Source: Bacillota bacterium
Lineage (GTDB): Bacteria > Bacillota > Clostridia > Acetivibrionales > DSM-1351
Assembly: GCA_023416275.1 (NCBI GenBank)
Contig: JAEZIB010000133.1
Location: 1 to 57,830 of the forward strand
DNA length: 57,830 nucleotides
Direction of reading: 5' to 3'
In this document: positions 9,141 through 16,991 of the stretch, one piece after another
How the letters are laid out: the number at the start of each line of letters is the position of its first letter
How positions within the stretch are numbered: position 1 is the first letter of the stretch
Program-made: the position numbers and the translations under genes
The notes under the pieces: generated by a model
Database searches by the model: none
What the model saw: only the letters and a program-made list of their open reading frames with translations
Told to the model about the DNA's origin: nothing

Positions 9141-10646
9141 TTACCCCTGCTCTCTTTTGCGCATTTTTATTATTGATACCATTGTAATACCTAGTAAAAT
9201 AATACCTACTAGAACTCCAAAAATAATTCTTAGGTCAATTCCATTTTGTTTTCCTGCACTGGATTCATTTGAGATATTTGAGTTGGAAGCAGTCGCATCG
9301 TTTGAAGCAGCTTTTTCAATTTCATTTGATGAATTATAAGTAGAAGGTCCACTAGGCTGTATATCTAAACCATCTGAAGAAGCTGATGCTATTGTAGAAA
9401 TATCAGAAGACTGAGTATTATTTTCGTCAAATGCCTCTTCCTGTTCGGGAACTTTACATTTTATTGTTTTCTGTTTTGTTCTATCCAGCCAATCTGTTAA
9501 TGTAAATGTAATAGTGTATTCAGTGCCAGGTATAAAATCTCTAACATAATAAGAAGTTATCCCTGATTCCGAAAAATCTTCAATTTTATCTCCATTTTCT
9601 GTATGACTAATAGTGAGTTGAGTATTTATAGGCTCTTCCCCAAGGATTTTACATTCAACATCGTAGTAGTCATACATCTTGTGAACTTCAATACTCTTAA
9701 TGTTAGTATCTTCTTTATTTATTTTGTCAGATGGAATAAAACTTGCTATATATAAAGCTAATATTGAATTATATTCTTTAACAGCATTGTTATATAATGA
9801 AATCAATCCTTTTGTATCATTCTTGCTTGCTAATTGCTCAACTATGGTATAGCTATTCTTTTTCAAATAAATTTCTCTTTTTAATGGTTCATCAGAATAT
9901 AAATAGAAATCAGGACTATAACGATAGGTATTATAGGTTACCTTAAGATTATATTTGGGTTCAAAGTCTTTTCGCTCCCAAACTAAAGTATTACCTTCAA
10001 ATTTAAATCCTCCAGGGTTAAGCTTTTCAATCTGGTAAGGCTTTATATTTCCAAGCTTGAAGGTAACCTTCGCAGAACCTATCGTGTCCTTCCACATAGC
10101 TCCAGTTTCCAGTACATATCCACTAAACACATTGCCAATTGAGTCATAAGTGGGCGTGAAGTCATAGGTGTTGCGTATCGTAATCCTCTCATCTACTTCA
10201 AAAGGTACAGTGAAGGTAAAAAACTCACTGTATTCTTGCATATTTAAATGTTCTAAAGTATCTTTTTTAATACTCTTTTCACGGGTAACAGGCAATTTCT
10301 TTCCGTTTATAAAAGTTTTGAAATTTTTAACTTCAAGGTCTACTACATTTATGTTTTCATGATTCAAGCCTTCTAATTGTCCTGGAAAACCCATGTATAC
10401 ACTTTTCCTCTTACCTGTATTATGAAATACAAATATACACTCAACACTATTCTTCTCTAAATCCACAGTTATTTCTTCTGCTTCCATAATAACATCGTTT
10501 TCCTGCAATGGAAATACTCCATCAGGAGTTCTGCCAAGATTAGTATCATCGGCGTAAATAGGTGTAAAGACAAGCAACGTCAATACAAGTAATATAACTA
10601 ATGATGTAACCAATTTTAATAAATTGCCTATGTTTAAACTCTGCAT
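9141..10646 (-). CDS. Signal-anchored cell-surface protein, DUF4424-like
   Basis: 501 residues: signal peptide (about 1-32, ending TPIYADD), a beta-rich ectodomain, a low-complexity Ser/Asn/Ala linker (about 405-465, rich in SSD, ASS and SNIS), and a C-terminal membrane segment (IIFGVLVGIILLGITMVSII) followed by KMRKREQG. The N-terminal ectodomain (GVFPLQENDVIMEAEEITVD, then CIFVFHNTGK and VYMGFPG) resembles the DUF4424 type of extracytoplasmic domain; I rate that as likely, not certain. Translation starts inside a copy of leader element E, with GGGAGG 7 bases before ATG. It is probably envelope-related like the DUF2339/DUF3999 pair just downstream. Confidence 0.75.
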   Translation of the reverse strand: MQSLNIGNLLKLVTSLVILLVLTLLVFTPIYADDTNLGRTPDGVFPLQENDVIMEAEEITVDLEKNSVECIFVFHNTGKRKSVYMGFPGQLEGLNHENINVVDLEVKNFKTFINGKKLPVTREKSIKKDTLEHLNMQEYSEFFTFTVPFEVDERITIRNTYDFTPTYDSIGNVFSGYVLETGAMWKDTIGSAKVTFKLGNIKPYQIEKLNPGGFKFEGNTLVWERKDFEPKYNLKVTYNTYRYSPDFYLYSDEPLKREIYLKKNSYTIVEQLASKNDTKGLISLYNNAVKEYNSILALYIASFIPSDKINKEDTNIKSIEVHKMYDYYDVECKILGEEPINTQLTISHTENGDKIEDFSESGITSYYVRDFIPGTEYTITFTLTDWLDRTKQKTIKCKVPEQEEAFDENNTQSSDISTIASASSDGLDIQPSGPSTYNSSNEIEKAASNDATASNSNISNESSAGKQNGIDLRIIFGVLVGIILLGITMVSIIKMRKREQG

Positions 10647-10690
10647 ATTAACCTCCCACGCACCATTTGAGCATAAAAATTTGATAAAGT
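10647..10690 (-). promoter_or_regulatory. Leader element E, copy a (start region of the DUF4424-like gene)
   Basis: On the minus strand this reads ATCAAATTTTTATGCTCAAA then TGGTGCGTGGGAGGTTAAT, and then the start ATG. It matches the element found before hydB and floA in order and spacing: A/T-rich box, short hairpin, GGGAGGTTA. Just upstream, TACCTCCAC (plus-strand 10696-10704 as GTGGAGGTA) can pair with GTGGGAGGT of this element with one bulged G, which would block ribosome binding. Confidence 0.65.
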
Positions 10691-10737
10691 TTTCGTGGAG
10701 GTACGCAGCACCTTTTTACTGTTTCATACACATTCTA

Positions 10738-10782
10738 CATGCTACCTCGCACGCCCCACTGGGCACAAAAATTTGGTAAAAC
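10738..10782 (-). promoter_or_regulatory. Leader element E, copy b (upstream tandem copy)
   Basis: On the minus strand: ACCAAATTTTTGTGCCCAG, TGGGGCGTGCGAGGTAGC, then ATG immediately followed by TAG. It carries the same A/T box, a perfect GCCC/GGGC stem and GAGGTA, but leads only to a start-stop pair. Its GAGGTA can pair with TACCTC lying between copies b and a, competing with the Shine-Dalgarno of copy a. Confidence 0.55.
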
Positions 10783-10814
10783 TATATGTAAGAACATCTG
10801 AATATCTGAGATAC

Positions 10815-10906
10815 ACCATTACTAATTCAAGCAACTATTTCGGCAACAAACCATTGATAAGTTTGGACACCGATAGATTTTTTAGGTGGTAAAGTTGAGT
10901 TATTAA
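10815..10906 (+). repeat. MITE-like repeat family A, partial copy
   Basis: Shares CATTACTAATTC, GGCAACAAACCATTGATAAG and TTTGGACACC with the copies at 14.4 and 34.9 kb, and ends in AAAGTTGAGT like the 34.9-kb copy. The left arm is missing, with element E copy b lying just to its left. Confidence 0.6.
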
Positions 10907-10964
10907 CAAAACACCATATAGCAGCTGCATTTTATTAACAAAGTGCATTATTTTATTGAATACT

Positions 10965-11660
10965 TTATCTTATTGGCGGTCTTCCACCTAAATGGATTCC
11001 AAGGTCATTACGAATTTGAATCAGCTGTGAAACTTGTTTATCGCTGAGTTCATTGGCCTTACATATTATATTACCTGTGTACATTAGGACTGTTGCATAA
11101 TATTCCAGTGACTCAAGCCTGTAATATGCTTCAAATACATCTTTACCCCATGTCAAGGCCCCATGGTTTGCAAGTAGTACCGCATTGTAAGAGTTACAAA
11201 AGGGCGCTATTGAATCAGGTACCTCTTGACTGCCTGGTGTAGCATATGGAGCTATGGGTACTGTACCAAGATTAACTATTGCCTCGGGTAGTATTGCTCT
11301 ATCAAGTTCAATTCCAGCTATTGCAAAAGAAGTAGCTACTGGCGGATGAGCATGAGTTACTGCCATTACTGAAGAATTTTCCTTGTATACACGCAAATGC
11401 ATTTTAAGCTCTGATGATGGTTTATTGTTTCCATATATAACTTCTCCATCCAAATTAACTTTTACAAGCATATCAGGAGTCATATAGCCCTTTGACACAA
11501 GAGTTGGCGATGTCCATAAAGTATTTGGACTAACCTTTATGCTTATGTTACCATCATTTGAAGCCACAAAACCTCTTATATACATTCTTTTTCCAATTTC
11601 AACTATAGCTTCCTTAGCCTCATAATCCGTTATGTATTGTAAATCATTCATTTTAGACAT
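10965..11660 (-). CDS. Class II aldolase/adducin family protein (DHAP-shunt aldolase)
   Basis: 231 residues, a normal single-domain class II aldolase. Zinc ligands are visible as HAH in MAVTHAHPPVATSFA (about 105) and the His of LANHGALTWGKD (about 166); the catalytic Glu is the one in PSSELKMHLRV. GNISIKVSPNTLW gives the phosphate-binding loop. Its place as third gene after mtnK and mtnA suggests it cleaves 5-deoxyribulose- or 5-methylthioribulose-1-phosphate to DHAP plus an aldehyde (the DHAP shunt), rather than acting as L-fuculose-phosphate aldolase. Methylthioribulose-1-phosphate dehydratase (MtnB), which shares the fold, is the main alternative, but no other methionine-salvage genes are present here. 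Confidence 0.82.
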   Translation of the reverse strand: MSKMNDLQYITDYEAKEAIVEIGKRMYIRGFVASNDGNISIKVSPNTLWTSPTLVSKGYMTPDMLVKVNLDGEVIYGNNKPSSELKMHLRVYKENSSVMAVTHAHPPVATSFAIAGIELDRAILPEAIVNLGTVPIAPYATPGSQEVPDSIAPFCNSYNAVLLANHGALTWGKDVFEAYYRLESLEYYATVLMYTGNIICKANELSDKQVSQLIQIRNDLGIHLGGRPPIR

Positions 11661-11716
11661 TATATAATATCTCCCTATTTTTTATTCTTTATATGTTAAA
11701 AGCTAATATTTGCATG

Positions 11717-12811
11717 TTAAGCTTTTTTTGCAGTTGCTTTTACTTTAAATATCTCTTTTAAAGATTCATTATAAGGAGCTTTAGCTATTCCATATTCAGT
11801 AATTATTGCAGTTATAAACTTCTCATCAGTTACATCAAATGCAGGATTATAGACATTAATATTCTCTGGAGCCATTCTTTTCTCATACCACTTATCAGTA
11901 ACTTCTTCAGATTTGCGCTCCTCTATATGAATGTCCTTTCCTGTCTTACAGCTTAAATCAATAGTTGAAGTTGGTGCACAAACATAAAAGGGAATATTAT
12001 AATTTTTTGCTAATATAGCTACACCTGAAGTACCTATTTTGTTTGCAGTATCTCCATTTGCTGCAACCCTGTCACAACCAACAAAAACTGCCTGTACCCA
12101 ACCATTCTTCATAACCATTGAAGCCATGTTATCACATATAAGCGTTACATCTACACCTGCTTTGTTTAGTTCGTAGGCAGTTAATCTTGCACCCTGCAAC
12201 AGCGGCCTTGTCTCATCAGCAAATACTTTAAAGTTATATCCCTTTTCATGTCCAATATATATTGGTGCAAGAGCAGTCCCATATTTCGCAGTCGCAAGCT
12301 GTCCTGCATTGCAATGCGTAAGTATTCCTATATTGGGTTCTAACAGTGTAAGTCCATTTTCGCCAATAGTTCTGCAAACCCAAATATCCTCTTCTTTTAT
12401 TTCATTAGCTTCAATAAGTAAAGCAGCTTTTATATCTGCTATTGCTTTGCTTTTATTTCTTTTAACACACTCGTCCATTCTGTCTAAAGCCCAAAAAAGA
12501 TTAACAGCCGTAGGTCTCGAGGATGCCAGATACGCTTTCAACTGAATGAATTCAGAGTAAAAACTGCTATAATCAGTGAGCATTATGTCCTTCGCTCCAA
12601 GATATATTCCATAAGCAGCAGCAACACCAATTGCAGGTGCTCCTCTTACCTTTAATTCATATATAGCATCCCAAATTTGTTTTTGAGTTTTTAACTTTAT
12701 GTAAACAGTGTCAGCAGGTAACAGAGTTTGGTCAATAATTATCAATTCACTATTAGTAGCATCAAGTGTAACCGTTTCCATATCGTAGACCTGCTTTGTT
12801 TCATTATTCAT
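11717..12811 (-). CDS. mtnA: S-methyl-5-thioribose-1-phosphate isomerase
   Basis: Converts 5-methylthioribose-1-phosphate (and 5-deoxyribose-1-phosphate) to the ribulose-1-phosphate form. Signature blocks: VRGAPAIGVAAAYG near the N terminus, the catalytic Cys in ILTHCNAGQLATAKYG, the catalytic Asp in VFVGCDRVAANGDTANKIGT, and FYVCAPTSTID. The first in-frame ATG (12823) lies inside the Shine-Dalgarno (ATGGAGGATAAAATG), so the second ATG at 12811 is the likely start, giving 364 residues. Only a short gap separates it from mtnK upstream and 56 bases separate it from the aldolase downstream: one operon. Confidence 0.93.
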   Translation of the reverse strand: MNNETKQVYDMETVTLDATNSELIIIDQTLLPADTVYIKLKTQKQIWDAIYELKVRGAPAIGVAAAYGIYLGAKDIMLTDYSSFYSEFIQLKAYLASSRPTAVNLFWALDRMDECVKRNKSKAIADIKAALLIEANEIKEEDIWVCRTIGENGLTLLEPNIGILTHCNAGQLATAKYGTALAPIYIGHEKGYNFKVFADETRPLLQGARLTAYELNKAGVDVTLICDNMASMVMKNGWVQAVFVGCDRVAANGDTANKIGTSGVAILAKNYNIPFYVCAPTSTIDLSCKTGKDIHIEERKSEEVTDKWYEKRMAPENINVYNPAFDVTDEKFITAIITEYGIAKAPYNESLKEIFKVKATAKKA

Positions 12812-12837
12812 TTTATCCTCCATTTTTAGCCCCTACC

Positions 12838-14067
12838 TTATCTAGGAAATATGCTTTCAACCTCAAGTATAGTGTTAACAAAATTCTCCCCTGAAATATA
12901 GTTTTCACGATTAACTATATATTTTTTTGCAATTGTTATACAAATACGTTCTGCTCGTATTCTGGCTTCTTCATTCTCGATAGATGTAATATCTTTAACA
13001 TGTGCCATTCCCACTATACGCCGACATAGTTCAAGTCCTGCAACTGCAGCAGTATCCTGTAATACTGTTTTTAAATACCACTCATCAAAGCCAGAAACTT
13101 TAGCTGAAATCTCTGTAGCACCTTCTCTCAACAATATAAGAAATTTTTCGTTAAAAATATTTATTATTTCAGTAATAGTTTTCTCAATCCACTTCTTGAA
13201 GGTTATACGTTCCTGATCCTTCTGCCTTTTCGCATCAGCATTAGCCCATGCAAATATTAAATTTGCTATTATATTTCCAACATCGTAGCCTATTGGTCCA
13301 TAAAAGGCAAATTCAGGATCTATTACCTTGATTGAGTTTTCATTTATAAATATAGAACCAGTGTGCAAATCACCATGGAGCAATGCCTGAGCCTTAGTCA
13401 TAAAATCAAATTTTAGTTTTGAAACCTCCAATTTAAGCTCATCATCCTCATATAGTTCCTTCTTAACCCATTCTAAATTTGGAGGATAAACATCATTACG
13501 GTGCTTATAGTCATTGTAAGGTTCGGTATATACCAAATCTTCAGTTATCTCGCATAATTCAGGATTTATATATCTTTTTACAAGCTCTTTCTTTTTCTGA
13601 TGGTCTAAAAACACATCGGTAGTTAAAAGTAATGTGTTTACCATAAAAGTAGTTATTTGATCTGAAAAACTTGGAAATATTTTGTGTTGTAATAGTGCTT
13701 GTCGCATAATAGTATAGTCCGATAAATCCTCCATAGAGCAGCAACTCATTATGTTATCGTATTTATATACTACCGGCACAAGGCCCTCCGCTAGTTCCCC
13801 CTCAAATTCAAGCAATTCAGCTTCAATTCTGTTACGATCAGTTGAAAGCTTAAAGTCACTAGAAATTCGTGCTGTATCCCCTGCTTGTTTTATTATCACT
13901 GAGGCATTAGAATTTTTGTCCCATACGCGAAAAACATAGTTTAAATTTCCATCTCCTATTTCTTTGCTTTCCAATTCTGCATCAACATTAAATATGCTTA
14001 GTTTTTCCAAAGCATACTCCTTTGCATCACATGAATTCATCAAGAAATATTTATCAAATTTTGACAT
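12838..14067 (-). CDS. mtnK: S-methyl-5-thioribose kinase
   Basis: About 409 residues from ATG 14067, close to other MtnK proteins. It phosphorylates 5-methylthioribose (and probably 5-deoxyribose) at C1 with ATP. The aminoglycoside-phosphotransferase-like fold is clear: EIGDGNLNYVFRVWD (nucleotide loop), VIIKQAG (Lys), ALLHGDLHTGSIFI (Brenner-type catalytic Asp), and KVIDPEFAFYGPIGYDVGN (metal-binding Asp). An in-frame ATG at 14118 has a GGGGGA ribosome site and would add 17 hydrophobic residues that the family lacks; I prefer 14067 but cannot exclude it. First gene of the kinase-isomerase-aldolase operon. Confidence 0.92.
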   Translation of the reverse strand: MSKFDKYFLMNSCDAKEYALEKLSIFNVDAELESKEIGDGNLNYVFRVWDKNSNASVIIKQAGDTARISSDFKLSTDRNRIEAELLEFEGELAEGLVPVVYKYDNIMSCCSMEDLSDYTIMRQALLQHKIFPSFSDQITTFMVNTLLLTTDVFLDHQKKKELVKRYINPELCEITEDLVYTEPYNDYKHRNDVYPPNLEWVKKELYEDDELKLEVSKLKFDFMTKAQALLHGDLHTGSIFINENSIKVIDPEFAFYGPIGYDVGNIIANLIFAWANADAKRQKDQERITFKKWIEKTITEIINIFNEKFLILLREGATEISAKVSGFDEWYLKTVLQDTAAVAGLELCRRIVGMAHVKDITSIENEEARIRAERICITIAKKYIVNRENYISGENFVNTILEVESIFPR

Positions 14068-14344
14068 AATATATCCATCCATGCTATACCTGCATAAACT
14101 CCATAATAGTATCGGCATGGATAATCCCCCTATTCATTTTAGTTTTTTAACCCTGTTGCCATAATTAGAAATGTTTTTACTTTTTGATGTAAGTTAGCTA
14201 AGATTAGTGATAATTAGTCTAATTAATTACCATTTTAAATTTATTCTACCATATTTATTTTATATTTCCAGTATATATATCAAAATGTTGCTGTAAAAAT
14301 AAATGTATTAACTTTATATCAACTTTTCCAGCTAAAAAATTGTA

Positions 14345-14454
14345 AGTGTTCATACATATCAATGGAAAGTTGGATTAGAAACAATTGCAGAAAATAAACC
14401 ATTACTAATTTCTTGCAATTATTTTCCAACAAACCATAGATAAGTTTGAACACT
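14345..14454. repeat. MITE-like repeat family A, most complete copy
   Basis: In the 462-base gap 14119-14580. The left arm (14345-14373: AGTGTTCA..ATCAATGG..GTTGG) pairs with the right arm (14426-14454: CCAAC..CCATAGAT..TGAACACT) over about 29 positions with few mismatches, and the interior continues the symmetry (CAATTGCA and TTGCAATT). The whole 110 bp can fold into one hairpin with no coding capacity. Related sequence occurs at 10.8, 16.9, 34.9 and 37.2 kb. The rest of the gap is AT-rich and shows nothing else. Confidence 0.7.
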
Positions 14455-14580
14455 CATAGACTGAGTTAAAAATTTATATTAAATGGCTGAAAGTAACCAA
14501 CTTAGCTATTTTTCTAGTTGAAGAATGTCTATATAGAAGGAGGATATAGGGTAAAATTTAGTCATTTATAGTACAAGGCT

Positions 14581-16173
14581 TTAATCCTCAATATAAAAGT
14601 ATATTTTATAGGTAAGAGTTGTTTTATTATCCTCTGCTGTTACAACCACCTTTGCTGTACCCGGTATATTAGCTGCCTGAGTTATTTCTACTTTTGCATT
14701 TGCATCAACTGCAGCAGCTGTTACTATGGGAATACTATCCTTAGCTTGAAGTTTTACTCTATAATAAGTAGTATCAGCATCAAAATTATCTATCGTTTTC
14801 CCCATATATTTCAACTTTTTAAGTTTTGCATCATTACTAGTTTTAACTTGAAAATAAATCTTATATGTCATAGTGGTTCTACCGTCTTCTGCTATTACAA
14901 CAACAGTTGCATTTCCCGTTAACTTATCGGGCTGTGTAATAATAACTTTTGCTTCAGAATCACTTGTTTTGGCTGTTACTTTAGGAATAGTTTCTGTACC
15001 TTCTGGTAGTACTACATTATATACACTTACATTTTTTTGAAAACCCTGTACGCTAATGTCATTATATTTCAAGGTGCTCAGGGTAGCATCATTACTTACG
15101 CCATCAGAATCACCTACCACTACCTTATCAGTTTTATTTGAGTCGTCAACAGCTACTTTTTCATATCTCTCAACTATCTTCAATAATAGTGAAGCTGCTT
15201 CTGCTCTCGTCAAGGAGCCTTGGGCATTAAATTTTCCGTTAGAGCCCACCATAATATTGTTAGCATATGCAGTATAAACATAACTTCTCAAATTCTTTGA
15301 AATACTATCATAATCAGAAAATGTACGTTTTAGTACATTATCATTACTTACCACCGATAAACCTAGTGCTTTTACTAATGCAACTGCCATATCTTCACGC
15401 ACAGAACTCTTACTGCCATAGAAATACATCTTCCCATTTTCAGACTTATAGCCTGTCAGATATATCTTTGCTGCCTCAACTGCTTTATAATCCCAATTTG
15501 TTACAGGTATGTCTTCAAAGGTTTGATTAGTACTTGTCGTAGACAAATTAAGTGCCTTAGTCAGCATCGATGCAAATTGTGAGCGTGTGACACTTTCATT
15601 TGGTTTAAAGGATTTATCAGAATATCCAGAAATAATTCCGCGGTTATTGAGCTCTATTATAGCGTTATATGCCCAGTGTTTACCGTCAACATCTGTAAAT
15701 CTGCTATCGTTATCATTACCAGTTGTAAAAGACATACAAAATGATTCTATTATAGCCCCTTTATTATCTTTTAAATTGTATACATATAGCTTGTAAGAGG
15801 TATTTTCATTCAATTTGTTCTTTGGTTTTATTACAAGCTTATCGCTGTCACTTGTTTTTATATCAATATTGATTTTTCTGTTTGAGCTGTCAATTAAATA
15901 TATTTGTGTTTCCTGCTGTGATGATCTGTATGAAATACTACCAGAAAATTTTAGTGTAATAGATGTGTCAGTATTAACAGAAGATTGCCCTTCATCAGGT
16001 GAACTAGCTGTTAAAGCTACATTAGAGTATATTGGTTTGCTTTGCTGCCAGCCCATATTATAATAGTTTCCATATACAGTCATAACTGACGCTGCATATA
16101 CTCCAAAAATGCATATAAGCATAATTGGAAATACCGTTACCAATGAGAAAATTTTAATTGCTTTTTTTTTCAA
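14581..16173 (-). CDS. S-layer-homology surface protein with cadherin-like repeats
   Basis: About 530 residues. The best start is TTG at 16173, placed 8 bases after GGAAAGGA; the in-frame ATG at 16182 abuts that site. Order: signal peptide (KKKAIKIFSLVTVFPIMLIC), an SbsA-type Ig-like domain (about 55-160, LTASSPDEGQSSVNTDTSIT to CMSFTTG), three SLH domains (from RFTDVDGKHWAYNAI, TFEDIPVTNWDYKAV and SDYDSISKNLRSY), then two C-terminal cadherin-like beta-sandwich repeats, each ending in a VV-AED-TT-TYKIYF pattern. SLH domains bind pyruvylated secondary wall polymer, so this is a wall-bound exported protein; what it displays or binds is not evident. The central SLH position is unusual. Confidence 0.88.
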   Translation of the reverse strand: MKKKAIKIFSLVTVFPIMLICIFGVYAASVMTVYGNYYNMGWQQSKPIYSNVALTASSPDEGQSSVNTDTSITLKFSGSISYRSSQQETQIYLIDSSNRKINIDIKTSDSDKLVIKPKNKLNENTSYKLYVYNLKDNKGAIIESFCMSFTTGNDNDSRFTDVDGKHWAYNAIIELNNRGIISGYSDKSFKPNESVTRSQFASMLTKALNLSTTSTNQTFEDIPVTNWDYKAVEAAKIYLTGYKSENGKMYFYGSKSSVREDMAVALVKALGLSVVSNDNVLKRTFSDYDSISKNLRSYVYTAYANNIMVGSNGKFNAQGSLTRAEAASLLLKIVERYEKVAVDDSNKTDKVVVGDSDGVSNDATLSTLKYNDISVQGFQKNVSVYNVVLPEGTETIPKVTAKTSDSEAKVIITQPDKLTGNATVVVIAEDGRTTMTYKIYFQVKTSNDAKLKKLKYMGKTIDNFDADTTYYRVKLQAKDSIPIVTAAAVDANAKVEITQAANIPGTAKVVVTAEDNKTTLTYKIYFYIED

Positions 16174-16319
16174 GTTAATCATCCTTTCCAAAATGTTGTT
16201 TGTTTACATATCCATATTATTCCATTTATAGCAAAAAAACCATTTCAGATCCATTTCAAGTTTGTAACAACATTTTGTAAATTAGATGACATAGCAAAGT
16301 CAGTATGTAATTTTGTATT

Positions 16320-16355
16320 CCCTTATCCCACAATTGTAAAAGTATGGGATAAGGG
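16320..16355 (-). terminator. Perfect 11-bp hairpin past the lipoprotein gene
   Basis: CCCTTATCCCA (16320-16330) and TGGGATAAGGG (16345-16355) form a perfect 11-bp stem with a 14-base loop, 35 bases beyond the stop of the minus-strand lipoprotein gene. The T-run is weak, so it may be a transcript-end stabiliser rather than a strong terminator. Confidence 0.5.
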
Positions 16356-16389
16356 TTGACACCATATATTTAAAGCTTAAATCAAATTA

Positions 16390-16692
16390 TTAATCATCAT
16401 CTTTTTTAGAGCGTTTCCTTCTAGACAAGGATAAGCCTCCAAATCCGCTGATGATTGCAATGTAAAAGCCGAAATCATACCACCAGCCTGTATTTGAAAC
16501 TTCATATACCCTTATGCTTTCATCAAAAAATCCTATAATAAGTGAAATTGGTGATATCCAACCATGCCAGATGCCCCAAAAGAAGCCTGCTGGCTCATCT
16601 GCCGTATATGTTCCATCACCAGGAATACAGCCGGTCAATGTTAATAACAACGAAGCAATGATAATGGTTAAAAATAATATTTTCTTTTTCAT
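16390..16692 (-). CDS. Small lipoprotein with one or more membrane segments
   Basis: 100 residues from ATG 16692, 7 bases after GAGGAGG; a TTG three bases earlier is less likely. A lipoprotein signal (KKKILFLTIIIASLLLTLTGC, Cys about 21) is followed by PGDGTYTADEPAGFFWGIWH, an aromatic-rich hydrophobic segment (GWISPISLIIGFF), a second hydrophobic segment (FGFYIAIISGFGGLSL) and a basic tail RRKRSKKDDD. Small proteins with the GFFWGIWHGWI block are widespread in bacteria but uncharacterised. Lipid-anchored membrane protein; function unknown. Confidence 0.75.
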   Translation of the reverse strand: MKKKILFLTIIIASLLLTLTGCIPGDGTYTADEPAGFFWGIWHGWISPISLIIGFFDESIRVYEVSNTGWWYDFGFYIAIISGFGGLSLSRRKRSKKDDD

Positions 16693-16890
16693 CAATAAAC
16701 CTCCTCATACAAAGTTTAAAAACTCATATTTGTAATAGCACAAACACAACTATGGTATCTGATTTATTTGCATAGCTCGTATAATTTCAAATAAATCTAT
16801 TATCATGATATGAATTATTTAACAAAATATTGAGCTAAAATCTATATTATATATTTTTAGTTACTGTTCAGCCAATTTATACAAGTTATT

Positions 16891-16929
16891 AACTCAGTAT
16901 ATGAGTGTTCAAACTTATCAATGGTTTGC
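16891..16929 (-). repeat. MITE-like repeat family A, fragment
   Basis: One arm only: AACTCAGTATATGAGTGTTC then AAACTTATCAATGGTTTGC. Its complement matches the right arm of the 14.4-kb copy and of the 34.9-kb copy over about 25 bases. Confidence 0.55.
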
Positions 16930-16991
16930 TTACAAATAGCTAAAAGTATATTGAATTGTCTCAAAATAATATTCAAGACATACCAACCACA

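Noticed and set aside
10695..10892. 65-residue plus-strand ORF between the DUF4424-like gene and the aldolase
   Set aside because: It runs through complemented E elements and a family A repeat; no ribosome site and no protein-like composition.
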